Below are positions 1 to 8,621 of a stretch of 64,000 nucleotides of DNA, piece by piece (the stretch's first letter is position 1; the number at the start of each line of letters is the position of its first letter). The DNA comes from Rugosimonospora acidiphila (GTDB taxonomy: Bacteria; Actinomycetota; Actinomycetes; Mycobacteriales; Micromonosporaceae), in the NCBI RefSeq assembly GCF_039543385.1, contig NZ_BAABJQ010000002.1:518382-582381 (forward strand), read 5' to 3'. The position numbers were made by a program, and so were the translations under genes. A model generated the notes under the pieces. The model had not been told where the DNA came from. It saw nothing but the letters and a program-made list of their open reading frames with translations, and did not search any database.

Positions 1-6
1 GCCTGA

Positions 7-450
7 TTGCGTCAACTGGTCAGCCTCCGGGAGGTGAGTTTCGCGTCGGCTGCATTGCTGAGTTCCCCCGCTCCGACGGAGCGGGTCCTGGCCGGCATCC
101 GTGTACCCCGATCGGACGGAGGGCGGCCCCGCACCCGACCCGATCGGGTCCTCGCGGACAAGGCCTACAGCTGCCGAGCCAACCGCGAGCACCTGCGCGA
201 ACGCGGCATTAAGCCACCATCCCCAACAAGACCGACCAGCCGAAGTATCGGCAGAAAAAGGGGTCGAAGGGCGGCCGGCCACCGACCTTCGACCCCGAGA
301 CCTACAAGCGGCGCCACGCGGTGGAGCGCGGCATCAACCGCCTCAAACGCCACCGCGGCGTGGCCACCCGCGACGACAAACTCGCCGTACGCTACCTGGC
401 CACACTCACATCGTCGCGATCCACGAGTGGCTCCCACCCCGCCTATGAAA
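7..450 (+). pseudogene. IS5-family transposase remnant (C-terminal part, frameshifted)
   Basis: The first frame reads LADKAYSCRANREHLRERG (about 157-212), the usual C-terminal catalytic region of IS5/IS4-type DDE transposases. Homology then jumps to the third frame near 210 (KTDQPKYRQKKGSKGGRPP, then RRHAVERGINRLKRHRG) and jumps again near 411 to reach the terminal AIHEWL motif. At least two frameshifts and the missing N-terminal half make it non-functional. The frame stays open into the glycosyltransferase downstream, so a naive call would fuse the two. Terminal repeats were not found; the left end lies outside the window or is lost. Confidence 0.75.
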
Positions 451-813
451 CGCAGCCTGGTCCCGTCCTCGTTGTGTTCTAGTTTCGGCTCGCGATGCTT
501 ACATGTTGTCGGTCTGGGCCGAGCAGCATCACGCCCACCCCTCGGGTGTCGTGGTCGGGACGCCCGAGAAGGGCGGTGTTTCACAAGCCCCGAATCAGAG
601 ACTTTGAAACACGCGGTAGAGCGCGGCATCCGCAACGCGCGACCGGTCCGCAGACACGCGACCAATTCGGGCTTCAACGCTCGAAAAGAGACTGGCAGCT
701 CGCCTCGTGTGAGATGCGTATGGACTCATCATCCGGGAAAATCCACCGTCAACCGGTTGCTGATCTGTTCCGAGCCCCACCCGGTGACCCAACGGCGATC
801 CCCACGTCGGGGC

Positions 814-822
814 TATTATAAT
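814..822 (+). promoter_or_regulatory. -10-like box touching the glycosyltransferase start
   Basis: An AT-rich stretch contains TATTAT (814-819) and the overlapping perfect TATAAT (817-822), ending 3 bp before the ATG at 826. No Shine-Dalgarno lies within 12 bp of the ATG. If TATTAT is the functional box, transcription would start at about the A of the ATG, giving a leaderless mRNA, which is common in actinobacteria. No convincing -35 is seen. Confidence 0.5.
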
Positions 823-825
823 TAC

Positions 826-1956
826 ATGCGCGTACTTTTCACCGGTGTGCCCGTCTATGGCCATTTGCTTCCTTTGCTGCCCCTGGCACGGGCCTTCCGT
901 CGCCGGGGAGACAGCGTGGCAATCCTGGTCCCCGCCTCTTTGGCTCATTCCTTCGCGGACGAAGACCTCGATATGTTGTTTGCCGGGGCGGACAGTCCGA
1001 CTGTCCGCGCCGAGGTGGCCAGCCGGTCCGGTACGGACCTACGCACCAGCAGCAACCAGGACGCCGCGATCGAGGCCTTCGTCACCGCCCGGATCGACCT
1101 CTCGATCGAGGAGTGCACGTCTGTCACCCGGCAGTGGCGGCCCGATATCGTGATCCACGATCCGATGGACTTTGTAGGGCCGTACCTGGCGTCGGTGTGC
1201 GACGTGCCTCACGCCGTGCTCACCTTTGGTGCGGACGTGTCCGCCGATTTCATCCGCGCCTCGTCCGACCGGGCAGTCCAGGATTACGCGAGACGGGGCG
1301 TGTCCTGGCATGCAGCCCGCTGGACCCTGGACATCTGCCCTCCCGACCTTCAGGTCGAAGGCTGGCAGCCTCCCCCAGGGTGGATGCCCCTTCGGCCGGA
1401 AGCCCACCAGGCTCCTTCCGGTACACCGACGCGCGAACCGAAGCCCCTGACCGGTGACCCGAAGGTGCTCATCACCTTCGGCACCGTCTTCACGAATCCC
1501 ACGGCGCTTAGCCCTCTGATCAACGAGCTGACGGCACACGGCGCTGGCCTGCGAATCACTCTCGGTACGACGACGTCTGCCGGGGACTTCACCGTCGACC
1601 ATCCACAGGTCGTGTTCGAAGACTTTCTACCCTACAACCTACTCCTGGACAAGATCGATATCGTTGTGGCCCACGGTGGCGCCGGCACTAATCTCGGAGC
1701 GCTGGCAGCCGGATGCCCTCTCGTTTTGCTCCCTCAAGGAGCCGACCAGAAGGGACAGGGCGAACGCGTGGCGGCGGCCGGAGCGGCGGTGCAGGTCACA
1801 TCCGAGCCGGTCGACGCGATAGCGGTGGCGCGCACCGTCATCGATGTAGCGAAAGCCTCTAGCTACCGGCTGAAGGCGGAGGAAATCGCTCGTCGTATCG
1901 CTGCGATGCCGACACCTGACGAGGTAGCCACCCGACTGGCAGCCGCACTGGCTTGA
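826..1956 (+). CDS. GT1-family glycosyltransferase (MGT/UGT-like)
   Basis: Predicted cytosolic enzyme of 376 aa that transfers a sugar from an NDP-sugar to a small acceptor such as a macrolide, polyketide or other natural product. The N-terminal Rossmann half starts MRVLFTGVPVYGHLLPLLPL, with His13 at the position of the GT1 catalytic base. The C-terminal half carries the nucleotide-sugar signature VVAHGGAGTNLGALAAGCPL (about 280-299), followed by the Asp-Gln sugar contact at about 307-308. Length is typical for bacterial GT1 enzymes. The start is set by the N-terminal beta strand, since upstream in-frame sequence belongs to an IS remnant. There are no biosynthetic neighbours, so the acceptor is unknown. 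Confidence 0.88.
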   Translation: MRVLFTGVPVYGHLLPLLPLARAFRRRGDSVAILVPASLAHSFADEDLDMLFAGADSPTVRAEVASRSGTDLRTSSNQDAAIEAFVTARIDLSIEECTSVTRQWRPDIVIHDPMDFVGPYLASVCDVPHAVLTFGADVSADFIRASSDRAVQDYARRGVSWHAARWTLDICPPDLQVEGWQPPPGWMPLRPEAHQAPSGTPTREPKPLTGDPKVLITFGTVFTNPTALSPLINELTAHGAGLRITLGTTTSAGDFTVDHPQVVFEDFLPYNLLLDKIDIVVAHGGAGTNLGALAAGCPLVLLPQGADQKGQGERVAAAGAAVQVTSEPVDAIAVARTVIDVAKASSYRLKAEEIARRIAAMPTPDEVATRLAAALA

Positions 1957-2200
1957 TGGGCCTGGAGACCGACGAGCAATTTCGGGAGTGGGTCGAATCG
2001 CCCGGCAACCTGGAGCCCCTGTGCGCCACGCATCAACGCACGCACCTCGGCGTGCACGTGCCGCCCGGCCCGCTCTGGGAGCCGCTGGGTTCCGGCGCGC
2101 CGGCTTCCAGCCGTCCGCCGAACATTTCCGCCTGGGAGGCGGCCATCCCGACGGTCCGATCGCCTCTGCTACGTCGCGGCCTGCGGCCACCGCAGCGTCA
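1953..2200 (+). pseudogene. Possible HNH-type protein C-terminal remnant
   Basis: This frame reads QFREWVESPGNLEPLCATH (about 1977-2033), then RTHLGVHVPPGPLWEPL. The pattern resembles the C-terminal part of small actinobacterial HNH-like proteins that pair NLEPLC with a following His-rich turn. Homology appears to shift frame near 2090. No complete domain or start signal is present. The remaining sequence to the terminator at 2470 shows no coding signal I trust. Confidence 0.3.
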
Positions 2201-2469
2201 CACCCGACGCCGATCCACAGCACCCGCAGCTCATCCGACGCTTGCATGGACGCCGGCATCACCTCAATCAGGGTGTCCGTCCCGAGGGCCAGCCATGGAT
2301 CCGGCAGTACAGCCCGCAGACACCGAACGATCCGCGGCGTAGGCAATAGCGAGCGCGAGTTCCGGATCGGATTCCGGGTCCAAACATCATTGCCCCCAGG
2401 CACCTGGGGCTTACCCTCATACGAGTGCGGCCGAGGCTGCGGTAAGCCGGGACGCGCGCCGCGCGCCGA

Positions 2470-2507
2470 TTCGCCCCCGCCCGGGATACCCGCCGGGCGG
2501 GGGCGAA
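2470..2507 (-). terminator. Intrinsic terminator of the lectin gene
   Basis: A perfect 15-bp stem (2470-2484 against 2493-2507, core CGCCCCCGCCCGG) encloses an 8-nt loop, only 7 bp beyond the stop codon of the leftward gene ending at 2515. No U-tract, as is common in high-GC actinobacteria. Confidence 0.8.
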
Positions 2508-2514
2508 CCGTACT

Positions 2515-3201
2515 TCAGCAGTCCGAGTAGTCGGTGTAGAACTTCTCCCACGGTCCGATGCTGGTGCTGCGAGCGCGCAGCATCGCGTAGTTGCCGCCGG
2601 TGTAGGTCATCTCCGCTGAGACCACCATGCCGCCGTCCTGTTGAATGAACGACACGGTGTGGTCGGAGTTGCAGACCTGGCTGAACTTCTCCCACGCTCC
2701 GACGCTGGTGCTCCGGGCGCGCAGCTCACCGTAGGTGCTTCCGGTGAAGGTCCGCTCGCCTGTCACCACGAGGCCGTTGTCCTGGGAGATGATGTAGTAG
2801 TAGCCGGCCGTCATATCGTTGCAGATCTCGAACGCTTCCCACGGCCCGGGGGCGTCGCCGCGGGCGCGCAGCATCCCGTAACTGTTGCCGGTGTCGAGCA
2901 TCTCCGCCGACACGTACTCGTAGCTGTCCGCGGAGTAGATGTTGTCATTCTGGGTGCAGTAGACGTTGTCGGTCGGGTTCACTCCCGAGGGCCTGGTGGT
3001 GGCCGCGGCGATCGCGGCCCGCGCCCCGCCCACCGTCGCGGCCCGGACGGGAGCGCGCAGCGGGCTCTGGGCCTGCGCCTGCGAGGCCGCGCCGACCGGA
3101 TTCCCGGTCGTCGCGACAGGGTTGGCGGACGAGGCGGTGGCGGGAACCAGCACGGTGGCAGTCGCTACCGCTACCATCGCCAGCACCATCTTTGTGCGCA
3201 T
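2515..3201 (-). CDS. Secreted fascin-like/beta-trefoil lectin-type protein
   Basis: 228-aa exported protein. Residues 1-30 form a signal peptide (basic start, hydrophobic VLAMVAVATATVLVPATA, cleavage near ASSA). The mature part contains three repeats of about 45 aa, each with a V-S/T-A/G-E strand, a G-x-Y-x-x-LRAR core and a G-P/A-W-E-x-F end; for example YGELRARSTSVGAWEKF and YAMLRARSTSIGPWEKF. Three such units match the fascin-like or lectin-like beta-trefoil fold, which often binds glycans. Cysteines lie at the repeat borders. The ATG at 3201 has a GGAG box 5 nt upstream; a longer in-frame extension exists but lacks a signal sequence. It stands alone with its own terminator. Ligand unknown. 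Confidence 0.75.
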   Translation of the reverse strand: MRTKMVLAMVAVATATVLVPATASSANPVATTGNPVGAASQAQAQSPLRAPVRAATVGGARAAIAAATTRPSGVNPTDNVYCTQNDNIYSADSYEYVSAEMLDTGNSYGMLRARGDAPGPWEAFEICNDMTAGYYYIISQDNGLVVTGERTFTGSTYGELRARSTSVGAWEKFSQVCNSDHTVSFIQQDGGMVVSAEMTYTGGNYAMLRARSTSIGPWEKFYTDYSDC

Positions 3202-3841
3202 GCACACTCCGATCATCGTGTGAAAGCCCGCAACCATACCGATGCCGGTGTTCAAATCGGGCGGTCCGGGTTTGGTGCCTCCACACTGGTACACGCGCGT
3301 AGACCGCGAGCTTGCAAAATTCTTGCCGGCACGTTGTCGCGGACGTACCGGCTGCCGGCATCCCGTCCCGCCTCCGTCGGGCCTGGGCGCCGCCGGCCGG
3401 CCCGGACCTCGCATGAACGGAGTGGCGTAAGCGGGTGGACAGGAACAGGCCGTCGTGAAGAGACTCGGGCTGCTGATCCGGGTGCGGCCGGCCCGGGAGT
3501 TCGGCTCGGGCCGGTCCCGGTTGCCGGCTCAAATCTTCCGTCATGATCCGCTGGTTGGACTGGTCGTCAGGCGTCGCCGAGGAGCACCAGGTGCGCCGCC
3601 GGAAGATCGACCATCAAGTCGCATCTAACGCAACGATGTTGGAGGACGCAACCCTTTGCCTCATCCTCGATCGAGCCCCGTCATGCGAGCAGAGCCAACC
3701 GTCATCAACGCGTCCATCTCCGGGCAGGCGCCGTCAGGCGGAGCCGGCGGCGCTCGCGGCCGTGAAGCTACCGAGGAAGTCCAGCTCCTGTTCGTCCGGG
3801 CTGCCCGGCGCCGTCACCACACCGCCGATCGATCACGGACT
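3202..3841. other. Non-coding or decayed stretch
   Basis: 640 bp between two leftward genes. It should hold the promoter of the lectin gene near 3202-3300. Open frames exist on both strands but none has a recognisable domain together with a ribosome-binding site. Confidence 0.4.
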
Positions 3842-4702
3842 TCAGTTGAACGGCCCACCGGACGGCTTGGAGTCGCCGCCGACCGCGACGAGATCGCAGT
3901 ACGGGGTGATCTGGGTCTTCGCCTCGTCGATGTTCCGCGGAATGCTGCGGGGCGCCAGAAGGTATTCGTCGTATCCCGCGGTACCGCAGCGTGGTGAGCC
4001 CGTGGCCGGGTCGAACGCGCCACCCACGACCGTGCCGGCTGGGTTGACGAACACGGCAGCGGTACCTCTGGAGACCAACGGCCGGCACGACGTCGAGGCG
4101 GCGGCATACCGCAGGCTGCCAGACTCAGGTTGCTGGGCGTCAAGCTCAAGGCTACGGTAGGTGGCCGTAATCGATGGCACAGACGCGACGTTGCCCGCGA
4201 GCAGCCAGCGCGTCGTACCGAGCGAGACGTCGAACGTAGTCACCTTGTCGGGCGCGCCGTTGGCGCTCACGTCGGTGCGCACGCCGGCCGACGAACCGAC
4301 GGCCACCTGCTGTCGGGGCCCGATGAGGGGGATTTCCAGGACGAGCTGTGCCGCGTTGAGTGGGTCTACTGCGGTGCGGCCCTGCACGTCGAGCACCCGC
4401 AGGGCGACTGTGGTGCGGTAGGCGGTCCGGCTGCTCGTGTTGCGCACGAGGGCGCCGAGGCTGACCGAGTAACCACTGCCGCCGACCTGAGTGTAGCCAT
4501 GATCGACGATCTGTAGCCCCCCACCGCCGGGGGCTTGATCGGCCGGCGCGTCGGTGCCGGCTGGCACGGTCGAGGGCACGGGACAGGGCGTGGCCTGAGG
4601 CTGCGGCGATGAATCCGGCTGGCAGCCGCTGACCGCGACCATGAGCGTCATACACATGCCCACGGCCCACGGGGCGGGGCGAGCGCGGCGGGTTGGAATC
4701 AC
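3842..4702 (-). CDS. Secreted lipoprotein of unknown function
   Basis: 286 aa. Residues 1-27 form a lipoprotein signal peptide (basic RRAR, hydrophobic MCMTLMVAV, lipobox VSGC with Cys27). A Pro/Gln/Ala-rich linker to about residue 60 precedes a beta-rich domain (about 60-190) that starts LQIVDHGYTQVGGSGYSVS and includes ALVRNTSSRTAY, a pattern typical of extracellular FxLYD/DUF4352-like beta-sandwiches. A further domain has paired cysteines. The GTG start at 4702 is preceded by GAGAGGG at 4-nt spacing. It lies 19 bp downstream of the small gene at 4722-4922 in the same direction, so the two may be co-transcribed. Function unknown. Confidence 0.7.
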   Translation of the reverse strand: MIPTRRARPAPWAVGMCMTLMVAVSGCQPDSSPQPQATPCPVPSTVPAGTDAPADQAPGGGGLQIVDHGYTQVGGSGYSVSLGALVRNTSSRTAYRTTVALRVLDVQGRTAVDPLNAAQLVLEIPLIGPRQQVAVGSSAGVRTDVSANGAPDKVTTFDVSLGTTRWLLAGNVASVPSITATYRSLELDAQQPESGSLRYAAASTSCRPLVSRGTAAVFVNPAGTVVGGAFDPATGSPRCGTAGYDEYLLAPRSIPRNIDEAKTQITPYCDLVAVGGDSKPSGGPFN

Positions 4703-4721
4703 GACACCCTCTCGGTACGAC

Positions 4722-4922
4722 TCAGCCGTAGATGCGGTTCCTCAACGCACGGATCCCGGCGAACTGATCGCGGATCAGTGCGGTGGCCGCCTCACGGAAC
4801 TGCTGTGCGAATTGTGCCTCGTTCAGCGTGCGCACCGTGCCCGGAGCGATACGCATCCGCCATGATTGCATGCCACGCACGCTGATCGTGATCCGTCCGC
4901 ATCGGTCGGCGCGCGGTAGCAT
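4722..4922 (-). CDS. Small protein, possibly YbaB/EbfC-like C-terminal part
   Basis: 66 aa. GRITISVRGMQSWRMRIAPG then a long amphipathic helix (about 30-66) rich in Glu, Gln, Arg and Ala. A strand-strand-helix order of this kind is seen in the C-terminal part of YbaB/EbfC nucleoid proteins, but the N-terminal helix of that family is absent because the frame closes shortly upstream. It may be a truncated gene or a distinct short family. A comparable arrangement (YbaB-like gene in front of a lipoprotein) occurs at 18138-19015, which supports a real pairing. No strong ribosome-binding site. Confidence 0.45.
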   Translation of the reverse strand: MLPRADRCGRITISVRGMQSWRMRIAPGTVRTLNEAQFAQQFREAATALIRDQFAGIRALRNRIYG

Positions 4923-5547
4923 GTCGCCGCGATGGTTCGCTGGTCACCGTGGTCCAGGTCATCGTCCACTGGCCGGGCAAGTCCACGCGGGCGGCACCTG
5001 AGGTGGCCGAGGATGCCCTGCGCCCTGCTCGACGCCGAGTGCGCTCTCGCAGCGCTACGCCCGGTTCAAACTCGCGAGAGCAGGCCGAGTTCCCGCACGG
5101 GCAGCGCCGGACCGGCGAGTCCCTCAGCGCCTCACGACGCGCACGGGCAGGCTGTCATGCCACAACAGGAAGGGAGGCCACGCTCGGCCGGATCGACGCG
5201 CTTCCGCGAGTTGAGTCTGCGTGGCGACCAGGTCCTGCCCGACGAGTAGCGTTCCCGCATCGCCAAGCGCGGCAAGTCGTCGTCCGACCCCTGACCCCGG
5301 GCTCGGTCACCTTCATCACGCTGTCGGGAGGCCCAGGGCGAGCCGCGCGAGACCGTTCGGTCAATCTCGCAGCGTCGACCGCCCAGTTGAGGTCGAGCTG
5401 CGCGCCTCCGCCGAGGACCGCGGCGCAGGCCGGGGCAATACTCAGTCGGGCCGGGACAGGTGCGGGGGCCACCGAGCGGACCCAGCTGTAGGCAATCGGT
5501 CGAGCAGGGGCGCCGGACGGGCCCGGTTGCTGGATAGGATCGGCCGC
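4923..5547. other. Non-coding or decayed stretch
   Basis: 625 bp upstream of the S41 peptidase. Open frames on both strands encode low-complexity Arg/Pro-rich sequence without recognisable domains. The segment around 5155-5300 is interrupted by stops in the frame that looks most protein-like. I see no RNA gene. Confidence 0.4.
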
Positions 5548-6480
5548 ATGCCGATGAGCCTGGTGGAGAAAGCGGTTGAACTACTCCGGGGCAAGTACAT
5601 CTTCGCTGACAAGGCGGAGGAGGCGGCCACGGCCATCCTCAAAGAGCTTGCGGCCGGCCAGTACGAAGGGTTGGACGAGGCGGCCCTCGGCGAGCGGCTG
5701 ACCGCCACATTGTTCGAGATCTGCCAGGACAGACACCTACGGGTACGGGTACGCGACGAGAGCCTGCACGAGGCGCTCGCCGAGTCCGAGCTGGAGGCGG
5801 CCTGGCGGGAGCAGCAGCGGCTCACCAACCACGGCATCGCCAGAGTGGAGCGACTCGACGGCAATGTCGGCTATCTCGATCTGCGAGGTGTGACCGGGGC
5901 CGCCATCGGAGGCCGGGCGATCGCCGCGGCGATGGAGCTGGTCTCACACACCCACGCGCTCATCGTCGACCTGCGCAAGAACCGGGGTGGCTCGCCGGAC
6001 GGAGTCATCTTCTGGACCAGCTACTTCTTCCCCGACGGGGACACCCACCTCAACAACATCTATGACGGCGCAACTGGTCTCACCCGCCAGTACTGGAGCC
6101 TGTCCTGGCTGCCCGGCGAGCGCTACCTCGACCGCCCCGTCTACCTATTGACCAGCGATTTTACCTTTTCCGCCGGCGAGGAGTTCTGCTATAACCTCAA
6201 GGCGCAGGGTCGGGCCACACTGATCGGCGAGACGACACGCGGCGGCGCGCATCCCACGGAAGCCTTCCCGATCACGCCGACGTTCGAGATCACGGTGCCG
6301 ATCGCGCGTTCGGTCAACCCGATCACCGGCGGGAACTGGGAGGGCACAGGCGTCGAGCCCGACGTGGCGGTACCGGCGGCGCAGGCATTCGACACGGCGT
6401 ACCGCGAGGCACTGCGGCAGGTGTTGGCCGCGTCGACCTCGCCGACTGTTCTGCTCGAGGCCCGCACGGCGCTGGGCTGA
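5548..6480 (+). CDS. S41-family serine peptidase (IRBP/CtpA-like, cytosolic form)
   Basis: 310 aa. An N-terminal helical segment (1-90), similar to the N-terminal domain of IRBP-like S41 proteins, precedes the protease core. RVERLDGNVGYLDLRGV (about 99-115) opens the core, and HALIVDLRKNRGGSPDGV (about 136-153) is the conserved Asp-Leu-Arg-x-N-x-GG motif. TSDFTFSAGEEF (about 202-213) supplies the predicted nucleophile Ser208, followed by IGETTRGGAHP. No signal peptide or PDZ domain, so it is probably intracellular. Start at the first Met after the TGGATAGGATCGGCCGC leader; it ends before an unrelated leftward gene. Substrate unknown. Confidence 0.85.
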   Translation: MPMSLVEKAVELLRGKYIFADKAEEAATAILKELAAGQYEGLDEAALGERLTATLFEICQDRHLRVRVRDESLHEALAESELEAAWREQQRLTNHGIARVERLDGNVGYLDLRGVTGAAIGGRAIAAAMELVSHTHALIVDLRKNRGGSPDGVIFWTSYFFPDGDTHLNNIYDGATGLTRQYWSLSWLPGERYLDRPVYLLTSDFTFSAGEEFCYNLKAQGRATLIGETTRGGAHPTEAFPITPTFEITVPIARSVNPITGGNWEGTGVEPDVAVPAAQAFDTAYREALRQVLAASTSPTVLLEARTALG

Positions 6481-6623
6481 ACGACGGCCGAGACCCGACA
6501 CATGTCATGGCCTGCTCCAACGGACCTCGCGAATCTGGTCGGGCAGGCTGTTCCGGTCCGCGCACTCACATCAGCCGCGGGCCCCGTGCGCAAGCCGTCG
6601 ACACGCTCGTGCCCTGACCGCCG

Positions 6624-6881
6624 TCACTCCCCCGCGACCGGCTCCAGCTGCATGATCGCTGCACTCAACGCCTCTAGGGCCTTCCCGGGGTGCATCTGGA
6701 TCTCCGGATACCGTTCGAGTGCGCGGATCTCCAGCTGGGACAGTGACCGCATCAGCAGCACCGGGCCCTGCTCGTTCTGGTACTTGATAATCAACACTGA
6801 GCCGGCCCGCGGGCATGCCTGAGGAATGTTCTCCAGACTCGACACGGGCCGCCGATGGGGCAGACGCGCGCTGCCCCTCAC
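6624..6881 (-). CDS. Short hypothetical protein
   Basis: Up to 85 aa from a GTG at 6881. The C-terminal 55 residues look coding: VLIIKYQNEQGPVLLMRSL then a helix ending in EALSAAIMQLEPVAGE. The first 28 residues are Arg/Pro-rich and the true start may be internal. No domain recognised. It sits alone between the S41 peptidase and the DUF998 gene and could be a gene fragment. Confidence 0.35.
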   Translation of the reverse strand: MRGSARLPHRRPVSSLENIPQACPRAGSVLIIKYQNEQGPVLLMRSLSQLEIRALERYPEIQMHPGKALEALSAAIMQLEPVAGE

Positions 6882-7018
6882 GGCGTGACGATGGGGTGGA
6901 TCCGGCGTCGGCGGCTCACGCAGCGGCCCCGTCCGGCCTGCTTGCTCGGCCCCGCAGTGGCTTGAGCCCGCTCGGGCTCCGCCCGCCGTGACGCGTCATC
7001 CCTTCCGCCCGGCGGGGC

Positions 7019-7789
7019 TCAGTTCGCGTGCGGGAGACTGTCGTGAGGCCGGTTGCTGCAATCATTCTCGGGCCGTCGAGCGGTCCGGATCAGCTGGACG
7101 GCGAGGACGGCGGTCCAGCCTGATCCGATGGTCGCGACGGTTCGCTCAAGCAGGCCATGGACGGCCGCGGTCGAGTGCAGTCCGAAGGCGATGTACGACG
7201 CCATGACGGCGACACCGACCAGCAGGGACGGCGCGCCGAGCCGCTGCCAGCCGGGCGCCTCCTTCAGGCGCCGCGACATCGGGAACGGCGAGATGGCCAG
7301 GAGCGTGACCACGACGACGCCGCCGATCACGTCCTGGGCGCCCGCGAACGTGGAGGTGGCCGCGTGCGCGCCGCAAGCGCCCGACTGGCAGGGGATCTGC
7401 AGGAATGACAGGACGTTGCCGAAGCCGACGGCAGAGAAGGCGAGCATCCACGGGGCGTAGTAGGCGGTTCGACCGGCACCACGCAGGGCCGGACGCAGTC
7501 CAAGGAGAGCGAAGAGCATCGTGCCGATTCCCGCCGTGATCAGGAGGGTCACTGGGACCTCGGCGTGGGGTGCCGTACGTGCCATCAGGTCGCTGATGGT
7601 GTCCCGGACGATGCTGTAGCCCTGTGGCTGCCAGGTCTCGGGGATCAGCCAGCCGGCCATGAACAGGATCTGCGAGACGACTCCGATGGCACCGAGGACG
7701 GTCCGGGCCCTGGTGGACACTGTTCGCCGGTCGGGATGGGCCGGCTGCAAGGCCTGGTCCGGCCGTGGCGATGTCGCGGTGCGTGTCAT
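7019..7789 (-). CDS. DUF998-family membrane protein
   Basis: 256 aa, six predicted transmembrane helices (for example VLGAIGVVSQILFMAGWLI, PVTLLITAGIGTMLFALLGL, WMLAFSAVGFGNVLSFL, GGVVVVTLLAISPF, LLVGVAVMASYIAFGL). The motif SIVRDTISDLMARTAP between helices 1 and 2 is the DUF998 hallmark. The ATG at 7789 is used rather than the longer frame because it has an AGGGG box 5 nt away and overlaps the upstream marR stop codon (ATGA), indicating translational coupling. The basic tail is cytoplasmic. Function unknown; DUF998 proteins often sit beside MarR or TetR regulators. Confidence 0.85.
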   Translation of the reverse strand: MTRTATSPRPDQALQPAHPDRRTVSTRARTVLGAIGVVSQILFMAGWLIPETWQPQGYSIVRDTISDLMARTAPHAEVPVTLLITAGIGTMLFALLGLRPALRGAGRTAYYAPWMLAFSAVGFGNVLSFLQIPCQSGACGAHAATSTFAGAQDVIGGVVVVTLLAISPFPMSRRLKEAPGWQRLGAPSLLVGVAVMASYIAFGLHSTAAVHGLLERTVATIGSGWTAVLAVQLIRTARRPENDCSNRPHDSLPHAN

Positions 7790-8274
7790 GAGGTCCCCTC
7801 GTTGGTTGCGTCGTGCTTCCACCACTGGTCACGCTTGCCAGGCTTGGCCCGCGTGGGCGCTGGGCCGGGCGCCCCCACGAGCCGCCCGGCAAGGCGTGTG
7901 AAGGTGCTGATCTCCTCGTCCGTCCAGGCGGCGGTCCACGCGGCGAAGAGGCGGAGGCCTTCCTCGACCATGCGGTCCATCTCCTGCTCGCCGGCCCTGC
8001 TGAGCTCAACGGTGTAGCGGCGGCCGTCCACGGCGTCCGGGCGGATCACCACGCGCCCCGACTCGCGCAGGGACTTCAGGCGGCCGGTCACCGATGACGG
8101 CTTCGCGTTTAGCTCGGCCGCGATCTCGCCCGGCGACAGCGCGCCGCGGCGGAGAAGCAGTTCCATTATCGCCACCAGCTCGGTGTCGAAGGCTCGCCCC
8201 TGCCCTCGGCGGATCACGTTCACCAGGCCCATGACGGCCCCGGCGAACGCAGTGATGTCACGTTCTTCGGCCAT
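7786..8274 (-). CDS. MarR-family transcriptional regulator
   Basis: 162 aa. The winged helix-turn-helix covers about residues 25-110: ELVAIMELLLRRGALSPGEI is the helix before the recognition unit, ELNAKPSSVTGRLKSL the recognition helix, and RPDAVDGRRYTVELSRAG the wing with the Asp-x-R-R signature. Terminal helices for dimerisation follow. It is the first gene of a two-gene operon with the DUF998 membrane protein, with overlapping stop and start. An upstream in-frame ATG at 8298 would add 8 residues but lies inside the inverted repeat at 8296-8315, so 8274 is preferred. It probably represses its own operon. Confidence 0.85.
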   Translation of the reverse strand: MAEERDITAFAGAVMGLVNVIRRGQGRAFDTELVAIMELLLRRGALSPGEIAAELNAKPSSVTGRLKSLRESGRVVIRPDAVDGRRYTVELSRAGEQEMDRMVEEGLRLFAAWTAAWTDEEISTFTRLAGRLVGAPGPAPTRAKPGKRDQWWKHDATNEGTS

Positions 8275-8295
8275 GTGCCCGATGCTAATGTATTT

Positions 8296-8315
8296 CATAC
8301 GTCGTAACAAGTATG
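8296..8315. promoter_or_regulatory. Candidate MarR autoregulatory site
   Basis: Inverted repeat CATAC-N10-GTATG about 20 bp upstream of the marR start. Size and position fit a MarR dimer operator; 5-bp arms alone are weak evidence. Confidence 0.35.
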
Positions 8316-8495
8316 TGCCGCTGGGCCCGCGGCGAGCCAGTCCCCGACCCGGCCAACGTTCCCGGTCGGGGCACTAGTGAGCAGGAACCCACGTCGCCAA
8401 TCCCACCGCTGTATGCCTTCGACACAGCCGGCGGGTGCTGGTGGAACGGCGCGAGCTCCCTGCGGTCGCACATGTCGACCAGGCGCGATCCCCAG

Positions 8496-8582
8496 TTAGG
8501 CCGGCACCCGCCGGTGTACCAGTACCCCGCCCACACCCACCATCAGCGCCGCGAGCAGCAGGTACGCCGGCGACGACAGCAC
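8496..8582 (-). CDS. 28-residue single-helix membrane peptide or NuoK-like stub
   Basis: A GTG at 8582 opens a 28-codon frame ending TAA at 8496. It encodes one strongly hydrophobic helix (SPAYLLLAALMVGVGGVLV) followed by HRRVPA. The pattern of a first helix followed by G-V-L-x-x-R-R recalls the N-terminus of NuoK/MnhC-type subunits, but nothing follows. It begins 39 bp beyond the kgd stop on the same strand. Either a leftover gene start or a real micropeptide; no good ribosome-binding site. Confidence 0.25.
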   Translation of the reverse strand: MLSSPAYLLLAALMVGVGGVLVHRRVPA

Positions 8583-8621
8583 CCGGCCGCGCGCTGGAGA
8601 TGTTCGTCGTGGCGGACGTCA

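Noticed and set aside
7..825. N-terminal extension of the glycosyltransferase frame to 649 aa
   Set aside because: The first 273 codons cover an IS5 transposase remnant and Arg/Pro-rich non-coding sequence; the GT1 fold starts at 826.
2417..2695. Leftward frame overlapping the lectin terminator
   Set aside because: It reads through the 15-bp terminator stem and is antisense-frame noise to the lectin gene.
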